From the NCBI GenBank assembly GCA_903813345.2, contig CAIIXF020000002.1, forward strand, positions 25,436,455 to 25,500,454: a stretch of 64,000 nucleotides of DNA, given 5' to 3'. The notes below the pieces were generated by a model. That model did no database searches. It had not been told where the DNA came from and saw nothing but the letters and a program-made list of their open reading frames with translations. Shown here in pieces: positions 1 through 11,715 of this stretch. Position numbers and translations under genes: made by a program. Source of the DNA: Owenia fusiformis (lineage: Eukaryota > Annelida > Polychaeta > Sabellida > Oweniidae). Position 1 is the stretch's first letter. Every line of letters begins with the position of its first letter.

Positions 1-889
1 GAAGGGGTTGAAAATCAGGAAAACATTTTAGGAAAAACATGTGGGTGGGTTGTTTGCATCTACCCTGTCTCAAAGTCGAAATTATTTTATCATCTCTAGA
101 AGTGATTTTCCTGGAGGTAATGCATTCGCCTAACATATGCACCTGTTTAAATCCCCATGAAATGGCCAAAATCAAACATATGACTGTCCAAAATCTGTTG
201 CGCTAACTTCCCTCCTCCTTTTATCTCGAAATGGTTGTAATTAATCGGACTTTCATTATACTGATAATTTTCACAAAGTTGTATTGGGTTGAAAACTTTT
301 TAAAATGGAGTATTCCTCTAAACATAACTAACAATTTAACTTCATGTCTCAGAAGATACCCTTCTTGAGCACATTGCTGATGTCAATTTATGGTAAAAAG
401 TCACATTCACGATTTTGAGAGTCGTTCTATTCAATCCTTTCTAACTTTTTACCATATTTACGAAATCCTTTGAAATTTTCTCCATTTTGTCAAAGTATAC
501 GTACATTATACCTCTGAATGTTTGGTATGATAATAACGAAAAAAAGATATGATTGGTAAAGAACAGTGCACCTTTTTTCCTTTCAGAGGGCCTACCCTAG
601 GTAGTAATGGCATGTAATGTATTTCTTTCACTTTATCCCACAATTCTAATTGATTCTGTTTAGGATATAATTTCATATTGTTTTTCCTGAAGGTGAGACA
701 TGCGTGTAGACTAATGGTTTATAGGTACAGAAACATGGTTTAAATGCCATTAACAGTTAATGCACCTAATTGAATATAATTGATAAATGTAATCAAACAT
801 TATTGAAATAATCTGAACTAACATGAAATCAAAAAATATTTGGATGCAGCGTTCATTCAACCTATTTCATGTTCTGGACTAATTTTCAG

Positions 890-1287
890 GTTTATCCGGA
901 GTTGGCGAGACAACCTTGGCCTTGAGAAATATATAGCTGGCGATGGTATGCACAATGCCCTACCCGCATAGTCTAGATATAAACCTGAAGTCGAAGCTCC
1001 CTTTTAAGAAGCAAGTCGAACGAATACAAAGTGTGTATACGATGTCGATGGAGATTGTGACTGACAAAATTCAAAGGATTTGGTTAAAATAGATTAAAGA
1101 TTTGGGAAGTCCAGTCAAAATTCTATGAAATATGCTGCTATGCATTAAACAGAACATTTTAGAAGTCTTCTTTCACAAAATATTGAATATGTAAAATGTT
1201 GTTTTTTTCTTTTCAGGATTAACTGGAATCGACAATGCACCCTCCAAGCCAGAGTTGATCATCAAGACTCTGCCAGGAGGTTGTTAA
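890..1287 (+). CDS. 3'-terminal exons of an unidentified gene entering from the left
   Basis: Two short exons can be read, 890-945 and 1217-1287, each preceded by a good pyrimidine-rich acceptor (attttcag and cttttcag). The first ends at a GATG|gtatgc donor. Both junctions are phase 1, so the frames join without adjustment and give about 42 residues ending in a TAA at 1285-1287. The peptide includes SWRDNLGLEKY followed by GLTGIDNAPSKPEL and ends PGGC. I do not recognise the family. Upstream exons would lie left of the window or in the first 880 bases, where I found none. The agreement of phase at both junctions is the main support. Chance is possible because the exons are short. Confidence 0.35.
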
Positions 1288-2029
1288 GTTTGGATCAAGA
1301 AGAGGAGACCACCAAATACATACATCTGGGGGAAGTTAAAAAAGACTCTATGGATATTATTACCAGAACCCCTCTTAATTTTAAAACTTTATGATTCATT
1401 TTTCTTACATTTTTTCTTCGATATTGATAAAACATTTGTATGCGAATACGAGTATACCTGCTTATACGAAAGCTTTTGTCCATGGTGGGATCCAATGGCG
1501 TCCGGCGTCCGTCCGTCCGTCTTTTAAGCTTTTGCTTTGATTTTAATGATTAACATATACTTTACTTGTCATAAACACTTCAGGCAAAAATTGGCCAAAC
1601 AAAGCCCAGATGATTCAACATTAATATATAACTCCCACCACAATGATCATCCCCACGAATATACAGCCAAGCAAAACTTTTCGCGTGTTGAAGCATTATT
1701 TAAAAAGTCAATATTTCATGACACTGCGCACAAATCCAACTATTACGTTAATTGAGATGTAATTTCAGTACCTTTGACATTCATTCATTCCCTTGAATCG
1801 ATTTTGTAGAAGTTATGAAACTAAAAGTGAAAACAAAAGTAATCAAGCCATGAAAACGCTTCGGATAAAAATATATATTAATACTTATGATGATTTAACT
1901 TCAAATGGATTTTCGGGAATTTTATCCTAATTTAACATCATATCTGTTAATACCAATTTCATTTTTCCGGATTTAAAATTATGATGCAACATGGAATGAA
2001 TTTTAGAATTTTTATAATAAAAAGGAAAG
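1288..2029. other. Intergenic stretch, no gene seen
   Basis: AT-rich sequence with no coding signal. From about 1644 onward it resembles 11270-11715 upstream of the second kringle gene, including the shared stretch around 1740-1768. The segmental duplication therefore covers the upstream flank as well as the gene. Confidence 0.6.
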
Positions 2030-3775
2030 ATGAAGATGATGCAAAATTCTTCAATGATTTTGATTTGGTTTCTATTTTGGGATATGTTATTTGCTGAACC
2101 GCACTTGGTCTCTGTTTCAATAAATCTCTCGAAACATCAGATGACAAATATGACCTGCGTAATGTACCCGTCTGCAGAACGCTTGGACAATCCACTGAAG
2201 TCGTTTAAAGTTGTGTCCGATATGCGATGTGCAGTTAGCTGTTTCGCCATACCAGACGAATGCCACTCGTTCAATATTCGGCGAATAGAAGGAGAGAAAC
2301 ATATGAAAGTGTGCGAGTTAAATGGACCAAAATCCACTCAGCATCCGCCAAAGATTGCAACTAAAGATGTCGACCACTATGCAAGAACAGGTGGGTCCAA
2401 ATACTTACTGTTCTATAATAATAAGGTTGACACTAGTGAATATTTCTTACAGTCAAACAGAGTTTTTCGATATTTTGGCATTTAAATTCCAGGAAATCCG
2501 AAAAAGATTTTCTTTAATTCAGTACACACATTCAAGGGTATCAAATTCTATTGCCGATTCTTTGAGCAGCAAGCTTACTTTTTTCGATTAAAGACATTAT
2601 CAAATAGTGTTTACATTGCGCTTCAGTATTACTTGAATTCATGATCATTTCCAGGGAAAGGCTCCATATATCCATCTATAGAATGTAAATTTGATGCGGT
2701 GGGCAAGTGGTACTCGGGAAAGCTATCCGTTACTAAGTCTGGGAGAACCTGTCAGAGATGGGACGCGCAGTATCCCCATGAACACTCTTGGAATAACATC
2801 CTGAATTTCCCAGAAGACACCTTGGCGGAAGCGAACAACTATTGTCGCAATCCTGACGGATCCAGCGGTCCGTGGTGCTTCACCACAGACATTAGTAGTC
2901 GATGGGAGTACTGCGATGTTTTGTTATGTCGCAGATGGTTAACTTAAATGGATAATGTATCACTTACTTTAAGGCCTATTGTCTAAATCATGCCGGTGGT
3001 GGCAGGGTACTGTGTCAATTTATCGACTAGATGCCATTATTGGCAGTATACCATCAAAATGGCAGATTTAAATATCAACAGAAAGCCCGGGTCAGAAAGC
3101 TACACCCTAAGTTATTTTGATAGTTCGATTGGCCTGGGAATATCTAATAGAGCCATTGAAACATTGAAGTAAACACAACTTTTACAACCCCAGAACTTTA
3201 TTACCAACCCTCGTGGATATCCAAAGGCATGTTTCCTTCATTATAATTTATAATGAGCCGTTCAATCTAAAGAATATTTACATAACGGATTTGCACCTCG
3301 GTTTTGCGTGACTGAAATTAGGGGGAAAGTTTACGACCTAAATCAACCTATACTACGAAAAGACTAGACCATTTCTACTGTAATGGACAAGAAACATTCC
3401 AGCCTAAAATACATTGATTGCATTTCATGATTGTTGTCGGATATTATTTCCCAAATTTGGATCGCAATTCCAATCAGATCGAGGGGTTTTGATTCTTTGA
3501 AAGGATGAACAGTTGCTGTGGTAATGCCAGTTCATTTTCCACGCTCAAAATTATGTTTTCTGAATAATAAGGCATGGCTTATTTAAGTAATCAACTGCTG
3601 ACAAAACACTTGTCAAAAAGCGATTCACTTTTTTGGACACCCGATATATATTTCATAAAATGAAAAGGCAATTTTGAATGATCAGAAGTCATTTTGAGAA
3701 TTCGTTCGTAAGCAAACTTTTATGTCCATAAGGCACCATCGTATAAAATTTGAACCAAATCCGTAAAATGGTCAA
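1644..3775 (+). repeat. Segmental duplication, copy A
   Basis: This block is repeated at 11270-13075 in the same orientation. Shared parts are the upstream flank, both exons of the kringle gene, and a downstream block (about 3595-3770 against 12905-13075) with the common string AAAACACTTGTCAAA and a decayed GGACACCCG/GATATATATTT element. Introns and 3' flanks differ by insertions. The divergence is that of an old tandem gene duplication; the LINE fragment and satellites fill the spacer. Confidence 0.75.
2030..2947 (+). CDS. Secreted PAN/apple-like plus kringle protein, copy A
   Basis: Two exons, 2030-2390 and 2655-2947, with a phase 1 junction (ACAG|gtgggt donor, tttccag acceptor), encode about 217 aa. 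Residues 1-22 form a hydrophobic signal peptide ending near AEP. Residues about 30-115 are a cysteine-containing PAN/apple-like segment (RCAVSCFAIPDECHSFN, then KVCELNG). The second exon carries one complete kringle of about 80 residues with all six expected cysteines: ECKF, GRTC, NYC, GPWC, EYC and LLC. It also has the diagnostic SGRTCQRWD, YCRNPDG and RWEYCDV motifs. No protease domain follows; the protein stops nine residues after the final EYC cysteine pair region. PAN and kringle modules bind proteins or glycans in the extracellular space, so a secreted binding protein is the inference. A paralogue lies at 11716-12652. The specific ligand is unknown. Confidence 0.88.
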
Positions 3776-5208
3776 TTTGAGTTAGGTATCGAAGATTACA
3801 TTTTAAACAAAAATGGCGACCATTTTGAATTGAAAAATTCATTCTTGAGCAGAGGTCCTTTGTCCATATGACATTAGCTTCAAAATTTAATTTACATTTT
3901 CGATGAGTGTGTGTACACAGGTGGTTGTTTGCCTCGTCAAATGCTTATCACTTTCTATAGTTACGCCACTGCTTTGCATTATAGTAATATAGTTTGCATA
4001 AAACTCTCATCAAAAAGACCATCGCCAAAACCATTTGAAACGATAAATGGTTACTAAATTAATCAGGCCTAAAATTGTCTGCTAGTTGGCCAGAGACCAA
4101 TATCTCAGCAGAATTTGAGAACAGGATCGATTTTTTCGTTCTGCGTAGGCCAAATAATGATTTAAAATCACTTCCAACCCTTCTGTGAGTATAAGAATTG
4201 TCATAAGAGGCCCGTGGAAGGTCATGAATGAAAGAGAGCCCTCTGAAATGGCTGTCAAAACTGCAGGTTATTTCTTCATTTTCGCTAAAATTACATGATT
4301 TTGAGGGCCCATATCTCACTGAAATTGCTACAATGTAGCGATTTTTCATTTTTACAGGCTAGATACACGTGTCAGGTCAAGAGAAACTGTGTGATTTTTA
4401 AATTGCTACATTGTAGCAATATTTATTTCAAAATACAGCTGTGGGGGAAACTGCCATTTACTTAGATTTGGGCGAAAATGGCCAAATTTCAGTCAAAATC
4501 CTCGGGACATAGGGCCTTTGTCGTAGATTTAGTCAATGATACAACTCTTAGTGGAATGTGTGCCATATGGGGAATGAAAGCTGTTTGTCAAACGTATCAT
4601 TTTCTTCAATAAACTCAGAGATAGTCAGGTTAGATTTGTGACGTCACAGTGGCAAAGTTAGACTAGCATATTTAGACGTATTTGGGGTAGGGCTTTACCC
4701 TTTCTAGCCTGAATGGATAAATTTTTCACATATTCAGCCATTTCCGACGTGTTTATGCATTTTTGAACTAAAAATGATATTATCTGCAAAAAAAAGTTGC
4801 AGAGACAAAAATCAGTGTGATGTCATAAAACATTAAGGTATGAGGTTCCATATCCATCCGCCAAAAGGTATGACCCCTATATAGTCCATTTAAAAACCTG
4901 TAGTATTGTTCTAAATAACACCATAGTTGGCTTCTAGGGTACCTAGTATGCCACTATTTGGTATCAAAATAAAGAGGAGGAGTTCAACTTTCTTTTGAAT
5001 TACGAAAATAGCGATGTAGGTCAAAAATAGTTCCGACGTGAGCATATTTACTACGCGTTTGCCCATCATCTCAGAATTGAGGAAATGGTAGCAAACGCGA
5101 GTTACAATAAATGAACGCTGATATCTCAAAAAGTAACCTGACTCCCTATAATTTGATGTAGATCAATCGAACAGGTACATTTTGATATATAACACTATGG
5201 GGGTAAGC
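2948..5208. other. Downstream flank without recognisable gene
   Basis: No coding exon is visible. The part around 3595-3770 matches the flank of the second kringle gene. The rest is AT-rich, with open frames such as the minus frame 4059-4349 that show no family resemblance, domain or splice context. I treat those frames as noise. Confidence 0.55.
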
Positions 5209-5265
5209 GTTATAAAGTTGATCACGAACGCCATATGTGCAAAGTATTGATATGAATTTTCGAAT

Positions 5266-6160
5266 TTGGTGTTGGATTACGGTACTCATACCTTAACAAT
5301 AAATAATGAAACGGTTAATTACACTAATTGGAAAACCCGAGGAGTAAAACAAATTAAAGACCGCATAAAAGAAAATGGAGAACAACTGGGATACGAAGAT
5401 TTCATCCAAAAGTACAATATCACTACACGTTTTGTAACATATTATGAAATAACTCATGCAATCCCAAGAAATGGGAAAACGCTTTTGCGAAATGAATATA
5501 TAAAAATTCTAGGTGCAAATGACATTCAAGTAAAAAAATCTATGATAAATATAAAACACATCAGCACAAAACAAATATACTGGTCTATTATAAAATATAT
5601 TTTTAAAGAACCAACAGGGAAACGATACTTCAATGAAAAATACAATCTCTCCGAATGAATGGAAATCGACCTTTAGATTACCCTTTGAAGACGTTGCCCG
5701 TGAACTAAAAATACAAAGCTTTCAATATAAACTCTTATTAAACTTCACGCCATGCAATTTATTTCTGTTTAATAAAAAAATCTCTGCATCAAACTTATGC
5801 GACAAATGTAACCTTGGCCAAATTGACGATACCCTTTGCTCTATTTCTACATCGATTGTCCAACAGTAGTGAATTTCTGGAATGACATGTCAATTTTTTC
5901 AATAACATTCAATTAAACAATAGAGATATACATGTATTACTAGGCGTCACAAATAATCAAGAAAATGGCAATAAATCTTTTCTAAACTATTACCTACTTT
6001 ATGCAAAAAATTACATTCACTCTTCTAAAGTGGGTAAGTCGATTATCAACGTCAACGGTTTTAAAAATTTAAGAAACAAAATAAAAAACGAATTAAGGAT
6101 ATCAACAGAAAATCAGACTAGGCCAATCTTTATTAGAAAATAGATTTCTATTCTTAACAA
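5266..6160 (+). mobile_element. Decayed LINE reverse-transcriptase C-terminal fragment
   Basis: Frames 5266-5658 and 5633-5869 together resemble the region after the reverse-transcriptase fingers/palm in L1/Tx1-like LINE ORF2 proteins. There is an INNETVNYTNWKTRGVKQIKD stretch, an EDFIQKYN segment, and then an LCDKCNLGQIDDTL zinc-knuckle-like segment typical of the zf-RVT tail. Coding similarity continues in shifted frames to about 6160 (NFWNDM-like, LLYAKNYIHSSK-like). The two frames overlap and are broken, so the copy is dead. The catalytic part of the reverse transcriptase is absent, as expected for a 5'-truncated insertion. The family call rests on remembered similarity, not a search. Confidence 0.6.
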
Positions 6161-6851
6161 ATAGAGGAGTTTCTAAATAGCTTTGAAATCTCGCTAATTC
6201 TCGTTTTTACATGAGATTTTAAGAGATTTGCACTTTTTCCCTCCAATGAATTACTTTTCTTTATTTTTGATAGCATATTTGGATTCAGTGACAAATTTTC
6301 TCCAATTATAGCTTTGATTTACACAGTTATGTCATTTAAATCATTTTCCATGACATTTAAAAAAAATTGGGCCAAATCTTCATTGGTACAATGCTGAAAT
6401 TCATTAAAACCTTGATTTATTCGTATGACAACCAATATTTTCATGTTTAATCACAATATGTACACTGACATGGCCATCCAATAGTATTCTATTCGAGTTT
6501 CAGACAGATTCAACCAACACTTTTTGATAAATCATGAAATTAAGTGACTTTTGCAAGTTTCTAGCATTGAATTGAGTGGAGGTCTGGCCCTAGAAAATCA
6601 AAGACAAGCAAGGGTGACATCTATTATGTAAGCATATTTCAGCTATTTAGAAACTATACAATTAGAGATACGTTTTAACAAAAAACCGAACTGTACTTAT
6701 ACTTGTGTTTTATTAAAATTTTCAAGGTCAAAGGTCAAGGTCATTTAATTAAACCAAAAACTGTGTTTTCTAAGTTTCTCAAAATTGGTGACTACAAATC
6801 AATATTTTTTAATAAAAGTCAGGATATATATTCCTCTAAAGGTTCTACACA

Positions 6852-7124
6852 TATTATCCTACACTTAGTGTACTAAATGTATAATAACATTAAAAAATAA
6901 ATTTGATATTTATTGGCAAAATGAATATCCGGAGGATATCGTAACGATATACTCCGGGCGGAGGATATCGTGACGATATACTCCGGAAAACCCAATATGC
7001 GGAGGATATTGTGACGATATACTCCGCTTGTTGATTTCCCGCCAAATTGACTCTAATTGGCATGGAATTCATTTTGCAATGATATTATACATTTAGTACA
7101 CTCCTTGTAAGTGTAGGATAATAA
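6852..7124. mobile_element. Fold-back element with three internal palindromes
   Basis: Inverted outer arms run from about 6855 (TTATCCTACACTTA, then GTACTAAATGTATAAT) to about 7122 (the reverse complement, ending TAAGTGTAGGATAA). Between them, at about 6929-7027, are three copies of a near-perfect palindrome of about 27 bp with the pattern GGAGGATATCGT-g-ACGATATACTCC. There is no ORF of note. The structure fits a non-autonomous fold-back transposon or MITE. Confidence 0.6.
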
Positions 7125-7128
7125 GAAC

Positions 7129-7263
7129 ATCCTATGATTTTTTTCAGAATATCATTTTAATCTACTCGGTGATATTGATAAATGCACTCGTTCGCTTCGC
7201 TCTCTCGTGCAGATATCAATATCACCTCGTAGATAAAAATGATATTCCTCAAAATCATAGGAT
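7129..7263. mobile_element. Palindromic MITE, ATCCTATGATTT family, copy 1
   Basis: Ends are ATCCTATGATTTT and AAAATCATAGGAT in inverted orientation. The centre is a second palindrome, GATATTGATA...GTGCAGATATCAATATC, around a CGCTTCGCTC-type loop. A related copy is at 34212-34350. Confidence 0.6.
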
Positions 7264-7271
7264 ATCCTATA

Positions 7272-8842
7272 ATTAGCAATTGATTATTTATTAAAATCTT
7301 GCACCAGTTTTGAGATATCAACTGATCAAAAACTGAAAAAGGTCAAATTTCGAAATTTTTCAAGGTCAAATTTCAACTTGATCTAAATTGACCAAACTTT
7401 TTTTTAAAAACATCTACAAGTTCTCAGGATTCCAAGTCTGACCTTACTTTTGACCTTTGACCTTTGGTTGACCTTCAGTGGCCTCGGAAAGGTCAAAAAA
7501 TCGAATCGATTTTCTGGATTTAAAGGAGCACGTAGGTTATCGCAAACAATTTCAAACGATTCTAACTTGAATTATGAATATTTTCTGATCATGAACATGG
7601 GTGTATCTTTTAGATCCATTCATTATCTTCAAGAAAAGTATATATAATGATAATTTAGTTAATCAGACCTAAGTGATATTGAAGGGGCAATGGACCAATC
7701 AACATACTTTTTCAAAAATGTTGACCTAATTTTCACCAAAAATGCAACCTATTATTATATTGTTGAATGCATGATTAGAATGTGCTTTGAGACATGTTCG
7801 ATTTCCTAAAAGGAAAATTTGATTGCTCCAGGGACTTTAAAGATATTCAATTTGGATGACCAAAATGAACTGAAACCAATGGATAGCATGAGATTTTTCA
7901 ATGGAGAAATAACATGGGGAACACTTATCTTAATGCAATTAAGTTTTTCTTTCAAGAACTATTTGATACATCAAAATAAAGAATAGTAATGCATTAAACA
8001 TTGTAAAAAATGATTGCATTTTTGGTGAAAATGGGGTCAACATCTTCAAAATGGGGTCAAAAAGTGTGTTGATAGGTTAATTGCTAGTTAAATATCTCCA
8101 AGTTTGTTTGAATTTATTATTGCTGTGCATAATTTTGAATATCAATAATGAATTGATCTAAAAGATAAACTTGTTTTCATTGTCAGAAAATAGTCATAAT
8201 CCAAGATATACCCTTCTGAAATTGTTTGCGATAACCCACGTGCTCCTTTAGGTATATTTATTCACAAAAGACCTTCTGAGGTCTAAAAAAGTAAAATTTG
8301 CAAGGTCAAAGATCAAGGTCATCAAACAAAATCACAAACTGTGTTTTCTAAGTTTCTCAAAAGTGAAGACTACAAATCAATTTTTTTTACTGAAAGTCAG
8401 AATATATATTCCTCTAAAGGTTCTACACATATTAGCAATTGACTATTTATTAAAATTTTGCTCCAGTTTTGAGATATTAGAACTCAAAAACTGAAAAAAG
8501 GTCAAATTTCGAAATTTTTCAAGGTCAAATTTCAACTTGATCTAAATTGGCCAAACTTTTTTTTAAAAAACATTTACAAGTTCTCAGGATTCCAAATATG
8601 ACCTTACTTTTGACCTTTGGTTGACCTTCAGTGTCCTCCGAAAGGTCAAAAAAGTTGATTTTTCAAATCGATTTTCTGGATTCAAATTTAGGTATATTTA
8701 TTCACAAAAGACATTCTGAGGTCTAAAAAAGTAAAATTTGCAAGGTCAAAGGTCAAGGTCATCAAACGAAATCACAAACTGTGTTTTCTAAGTTTTTTTT
8801 ACTGAAAGTCAGAATATATATTCCTCTAAAGGTTCTACACAT
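7272..8842 (+). repeat. 1.57-kb tandem duplication, left copy
   Basis: Nearly identical to 8843-10412, at an offset of 1571 bases (1570 after one T-run indel near 8380). The copy includes about two satellite units and the 730-bp inverted-repeat element. The open frame at 7450-7647 recurs unchanged at 9021-9218 only because of this duplication; it shows no protein features. Confidence 0.85.
7521..8250. mobile_element. 730-bp inverted-repeat element in the satellite (first copy)
   Basis: Terminal inverted repeats start TAAAGGAGCACGT and extend through GGTTATCGCAAACAATTTCA with one mismatch. The uninserted satellite unit near 8682-8700 reads continuously across the insertion point, so the element moved into an existing repeat at a TTTA/TA-type site. 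There is no transposase ORF. Confidence 0.75.
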
Positions 8843-10412
8843 ATTAGCAATTGACTATTTATTAAAATCTTGCACCAGTTTTGAGATATCAACTGATCAA
8901 AAACTGAAAAAGGTCAAATTTCGAAATTTTTCAAGGTCAAATTTCAACTTGATCTAAATTGACCAAACTTTTTTTTAAAAACATCTACAAGTTCTCAGGA
9001 TTCCAAGTCTGACCTTACTTTTGACCTTTGACCTTTGGTTGACCTTCAGTGGCCTCGGAAAGGTCAAAAAATCGAATCGATTTTCTGGATTTAAAGGAGC
9101 ACGTAGGTTATCGCAAACAATTTCAAACGATTCTAACTTGAATTATGAATATTTTCTGATCATGAACATGGGTGTATCTTTTAGATCCATTCATTATCTT
9201 CAAGAAAAGTATATATAATGATAATTTAGTTAATCAGACCTAAGTGATATTGAAGGGGCAATGGACCAATCAACATACTTTTTCAAAAATGTTGACCTAA
9301 TTTTCACCAAAAATGCAACCTATTATTATATTGTTGAATGCATGATTAGAATGTGCTTTGAGACATGTTCGATTTCCTAAAAGGAAAATTTGATTGCTCC
9401 AGGGACTTTAAAGATATTCAATTTGGATGACCAAAATGAACTGAAACCAATGGATAGCATGAGATTTTTCAATGGAGAAATAACATGGGGAACACTTATC
9501 TTAATGCAATTAAGTTTTTCTTTCAAGAACTATTTGATACATCAAAATAAAGAATAGTAATGCATTAAACATTGTAAAAAATGATTGCATTTTTGGTGAA
9601 AATGGGGTCAACATCTTCAAAATGGGGTCAAAAAGTGTGTTGATAGGTTAATTGCTAGTTAAATATCTCCAAGTTTGTTTGAATTTATTATTGCTGTGCA
9701 TAATTTTGAATATCAATAATGAATTGATCTAAAAGATAAACTTGTTTTCATTGTCAGAAAATAGTCATAATCCAAGATATACCCTTCTGAAATTGTTTGC
9801 GATAACCCACGTGCTCCTTTAGGTATATTTATTCACAAAAGACCTTCTGAGGTCTAAAAAAGTAAAATTTGCAAGGTCAAAGATCAAGGTCATCAAACAA
9901 AATCACAAACTGTGTTTTCTAAGTTTCTCAAAAGTGAAGACTACAAATCAATTTTTTTACTGAAAGTCAGAATATATATTCCTCTAAAGGTTCTACACAT
10001 ATTAGCAATTGACTATTTATTAAAATTTTGCTCCAGTTTTGAGATATTAGAACTCAAAAACTGAAAAAAGGTCAAATTTCGAAATTTTTCAAGGTCAAAT
10101 TTCAACTTGATCTAAATTGGCCAAACTTTTTTTTAAAAAACATTTACAAGTTCTCAGGATTCCAAATATGACCTTACTTTTGACCTTTGGTTGACCTTCA
10201 GTGTCCTCCGAAAGGTCAAAAAAGTTGATTTTTCAAATCGATTTTCTGGATTCAAATTTAGGTATATTTATTCACAAAAGACATTCTGAGGTCTAAAAAA
10301 GTAAAATTTGCAAGGTCAAAGGTCAAGGTCATCAAACGAAATCACAAACTGTGTTTTCTAAGTTTTTTTTACTGAAAGTCAGAATATATATTCCTCTAAA
10401 GGTTCTACACAT
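8843..10412 (+). repeat. 1.57-kb tandem duplication, right copy
   Basis: Right copy of the duplication beginning at 7272. Almost no substitutions separate the copies, which points to a recent event or to homogenisation. Confidence 0.85.
9092..9821. mobile_element. 730-bp inverted-repeat element (second copy)
   Basis: Same element as at 7521-8250, carried along by the 1.57-kb tandem duplication rather than inserted independently: the flanks are also identical. Confidence 0.75.
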
Positions 10413-11044
10413 ATTAGCAATTGACTATTTATTAAAATTTTGCTCCAGTTTTGAGATATTAGAACTCAAAAGCTGAAAAAAGGTCAAATTTCGAAATTTT
10501 TCAAGGTCAAATTTCAACTTGCTCTAAATTGACCAAACTTTTTTTTAAAAAGCATCTTCACGATCTCAGGAACTCAAACCTGACCTTAGTTTTGACCTAT
10601 GACCTTTAGTTGACCTGGTCAAAAAAGTTTATTTTTCTAATTGATTTTCTGGATTCAAATTTAGGTTTATTCAATCAGAAAAGATATACTGAGGTCTAAA
10701 AAAGTAAAATTTTCAAGGTCAAAGGTCAAGGTCATCAAACTAGATCACAAACTGTGTTTTCTAAGTTTCTCAAAGTTTGTGACTACAAATCAATATTTTT
10801 GAATTAAAGTCAGGATATGTATTCCTCTAAAGGTTTTACACATATTAACAATTGATTATCTATTAAAATTCTGCGCCAGTTTTGAGATATTGGACCTCAA
10901 AAACTGAAAAAGGTCTAATGTTGAAATTTTTCAAGGTCAAATTTCACATTGCTTCAAATTGCCCAATCTTTTTTGAAAAATCATCTACAAGATGCCTGGA
11001 GTTCATATATGACCTTATATTTAAGATTTGACCTTTGGCTGACC

Positions 11045-11255
11045 TTTAAATGTTCAAAAAAGCCTACGGGGCCTCCGTAAGATTGCTTGCAATCTTAAAC
11101 CTCTAGTTATGTTTTTATATTCCGGTAATAACGAGGTACCTCTGTCGACTATTACAAGTACCCAAAACTGTGTTTATGTGTGTGAATTATGATGTATTGT
11201 AAATTGTAAATGTAAAAGTAAAAATGATAATAAACATTTTATGACAAAAAAAAAC
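11045..11255 (+). mobile_element. 3' end of a retrotransposon with poly(A)-like tail
   Basis: The satellite stops at about 11050 and is followed by a short non-repetitive stretch. That stretch contains the hairpin-like AAGATTGCTTGCAATCTT, then an AATAAA-type signal (gataataaacatttt) at about 11228, and an A-rich tail with CAA interruptions. This fits the 3' UTR and tail of a non-LTR element. It could be the tail of the LINE whose coding remnant lies at 5266-6160, with the satellite lying between them, but that link is inference. Confidence 0.5.
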
Positions 11256-11715
11256 AACAACAAAAAACAAAGACCATCGCCACAAGTATACAACCAAGCG
11301 AAACTTGTCATCTGGGCATACATGTTGAAAGCATCATTAGAATAGTCAATATTTCATGAAACTACACACCAATCAATCCAAACAAATCCAGAACTATTAC
11401 GTTAATTGAGATGTAATTTCAGAACCTCAGAAAGATTAGGTATATTGTCCGCATTAATTGATCTTGACATTTATTCCCTCATTGATTTTGTAGAAATAAA
11501 AAAGAAGCCATGATAAACGCTCTAGTCAGAAATGCATATGTACATCTATTCAATTGGATTTTTTCTATCTTTTAATAGTTTGACATCCACATTAAGGAAT
11601 ATATCGGATCTCGAGATTTTCAAATCATGCTGCAATATGTAATGATCACCATCTTGTGCAGTACTTAATGAGGACTATCGAGGAATGAATTTGGGAATAT
11701 TTAGAATAAAAAGGA

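Larger units (their letters stand above)
6700..11050. repeat. Complex satellite array of roughly 420-bp units
   Basis: Units recur at about 6715, 7275, 8290, 8720, 9850, 10290 and 10690. Each carries AAGGTCAAAGGTCAAGGTCA, a TTCTAAGTTTCTC block, a TTCCTCTAAAGGTTCTACAC block, and a TGACCTTTGACCTTTGGT block. Divergence rises toward the right end, after about 10450. The array is interrupted at the left by fold-back elements and internally by an inverted-repeat element. Confidence 0.8.

Noticed and set aside
7450-7647. Identical 65-codon frames at 7450 and 9021 as a duplicated gene
   Set aside because: They are identical because the whole 1.57-kb satellite block is duplicated, and the frame runs from satellite into a MITE terminus. 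No protein features.
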